Of a DNA stretch of 5,384 bases, positions 5,301-5,384 are shown piece by piece. The stretch is from Lachnospiraceae bacterium UBA7481 (GTDB lineage: Bacteria > Bacillota > Clostridia > Lachnospirales > Lachnospiraceae). The notes under the pieces were generated by a model. It saw only the letters and a program-made list of their open reading frames with translations. It made no database searches and was not told where the DNA came from. The position numbers were made by a program, and so were the translations under genes. Every line of letters begins with the position of its first letter. Positions within the stretch are counted from its first letter, which is position 1. The DNA is taken from positions 1 to 5,384 of the forward strand of contig DLOP01000020.1 in assembly GCA_002478505.1 (NCBI GenBank), given 5' to 3'.

Positions 5301-5384
5301 ATGAGTGCTTTAATAGAAATTCACGATATGCATAAAATTTATAATCCAGGCGAAAACGAAGTCAGTTCCACATTCTCAAATGCC
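5301..5384 (+). CDS. ABC transporter ATP-binding protein, MacB/LolD type (N-terminal 28 residues; rest beyond window)
   Basis: The first 28 codons read MSALIEIHDMHKIYNPGENE followed by VSSTFSNA. The pattern of a short strand, then HKIYNPGENEV, is characteristic of the N-terminus of ABC ATPases of the MacB/LolD/FtsE-like group, in which a Walker A loop comes about 20 residues further on. That motif is beyond the window, so the assignment rests on the N-terminus alone. GGAAGGG (5288-5294) lies six bases before the ATG. The partner permease would be expected downstream. The transported substrate cannot be told from this fragment; lipoprotein, peptide or antibiotic export are all possible in this group. 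The 164-base gap with its own candidate promoter suggests it is not part of the SPFH operon. Confidence 0.75.
   Translation, partial: MSALIEIHDMHKIYNPGENEVSSTFSNA

Overview
This window looks like chromosomal DNA from a low-to-moderate GC Firmicute, most likely a gut-type clostridium of the Lachnospiraceae. That is an inference from strong AGGAGG-type ribosome binding sites, TTGACA/TATAAT-type promoters, the style of the GAF-GGDEF protein and of the membrane-anchored GH25 lysozyme, and the metalloprotease family at the left edge. No mobile element, CRISPR array, tRNA or rRNA is visible, and no gap without a gene exceeds 300 bases.

Left block, minus strand (1-2296). Reading leftwards, a membrane-anchored GH25 muramidase (971-2296) comes first. 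A small three-helix membrane protein with a TTG start (412-804) follows. One base beyond its stop begins a gene for an HExxH protein with two CxxC pairs (1-410). This last gene resembles the SprA-related / CJM1_0395-type putative metalloproteases and runs off the left edge.

Middle (2297-3653). A 264-bp divergent promoter region holds a 7-bp-arm inverted repeat between two outward-facing promoters. It separates the lysozyme gene from a plus-strand GAF-GGDEF diguanylate cyclase (2561-3583), which ends at a clear Rho-independent terminator.

Right block, plus strand (3710-5384). A near-consensus promoter, whose -10 box overlaps a perfect 10-bp-arm inverted repeat, drives a two-gene operon. It encodes an SPFH/band-7 membrane scaffold (3799-4812) and a coiled-coil plus Arc-type ribbon-helix-helix protein (4831-5136). 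An AT-rich gap with helically phased A-tracts leads to the first 28 codons of an ABC transporter ATPase of the MacB/LolD type (5301 to the right edge).

The general theme is cell envelope and signalling: wall hydrolysis, membrane scaffolding, c-di-GMP synthesis and export. The most interesting unit is the SPFH plus ribbon-helix-helix pair with its possible self-operator. Next come the divergent lysozyme/cyclase pair with a shared palindrome and the membrane protein/metalloprotease pair. All functional links between neighbours are inferences from arrangement.
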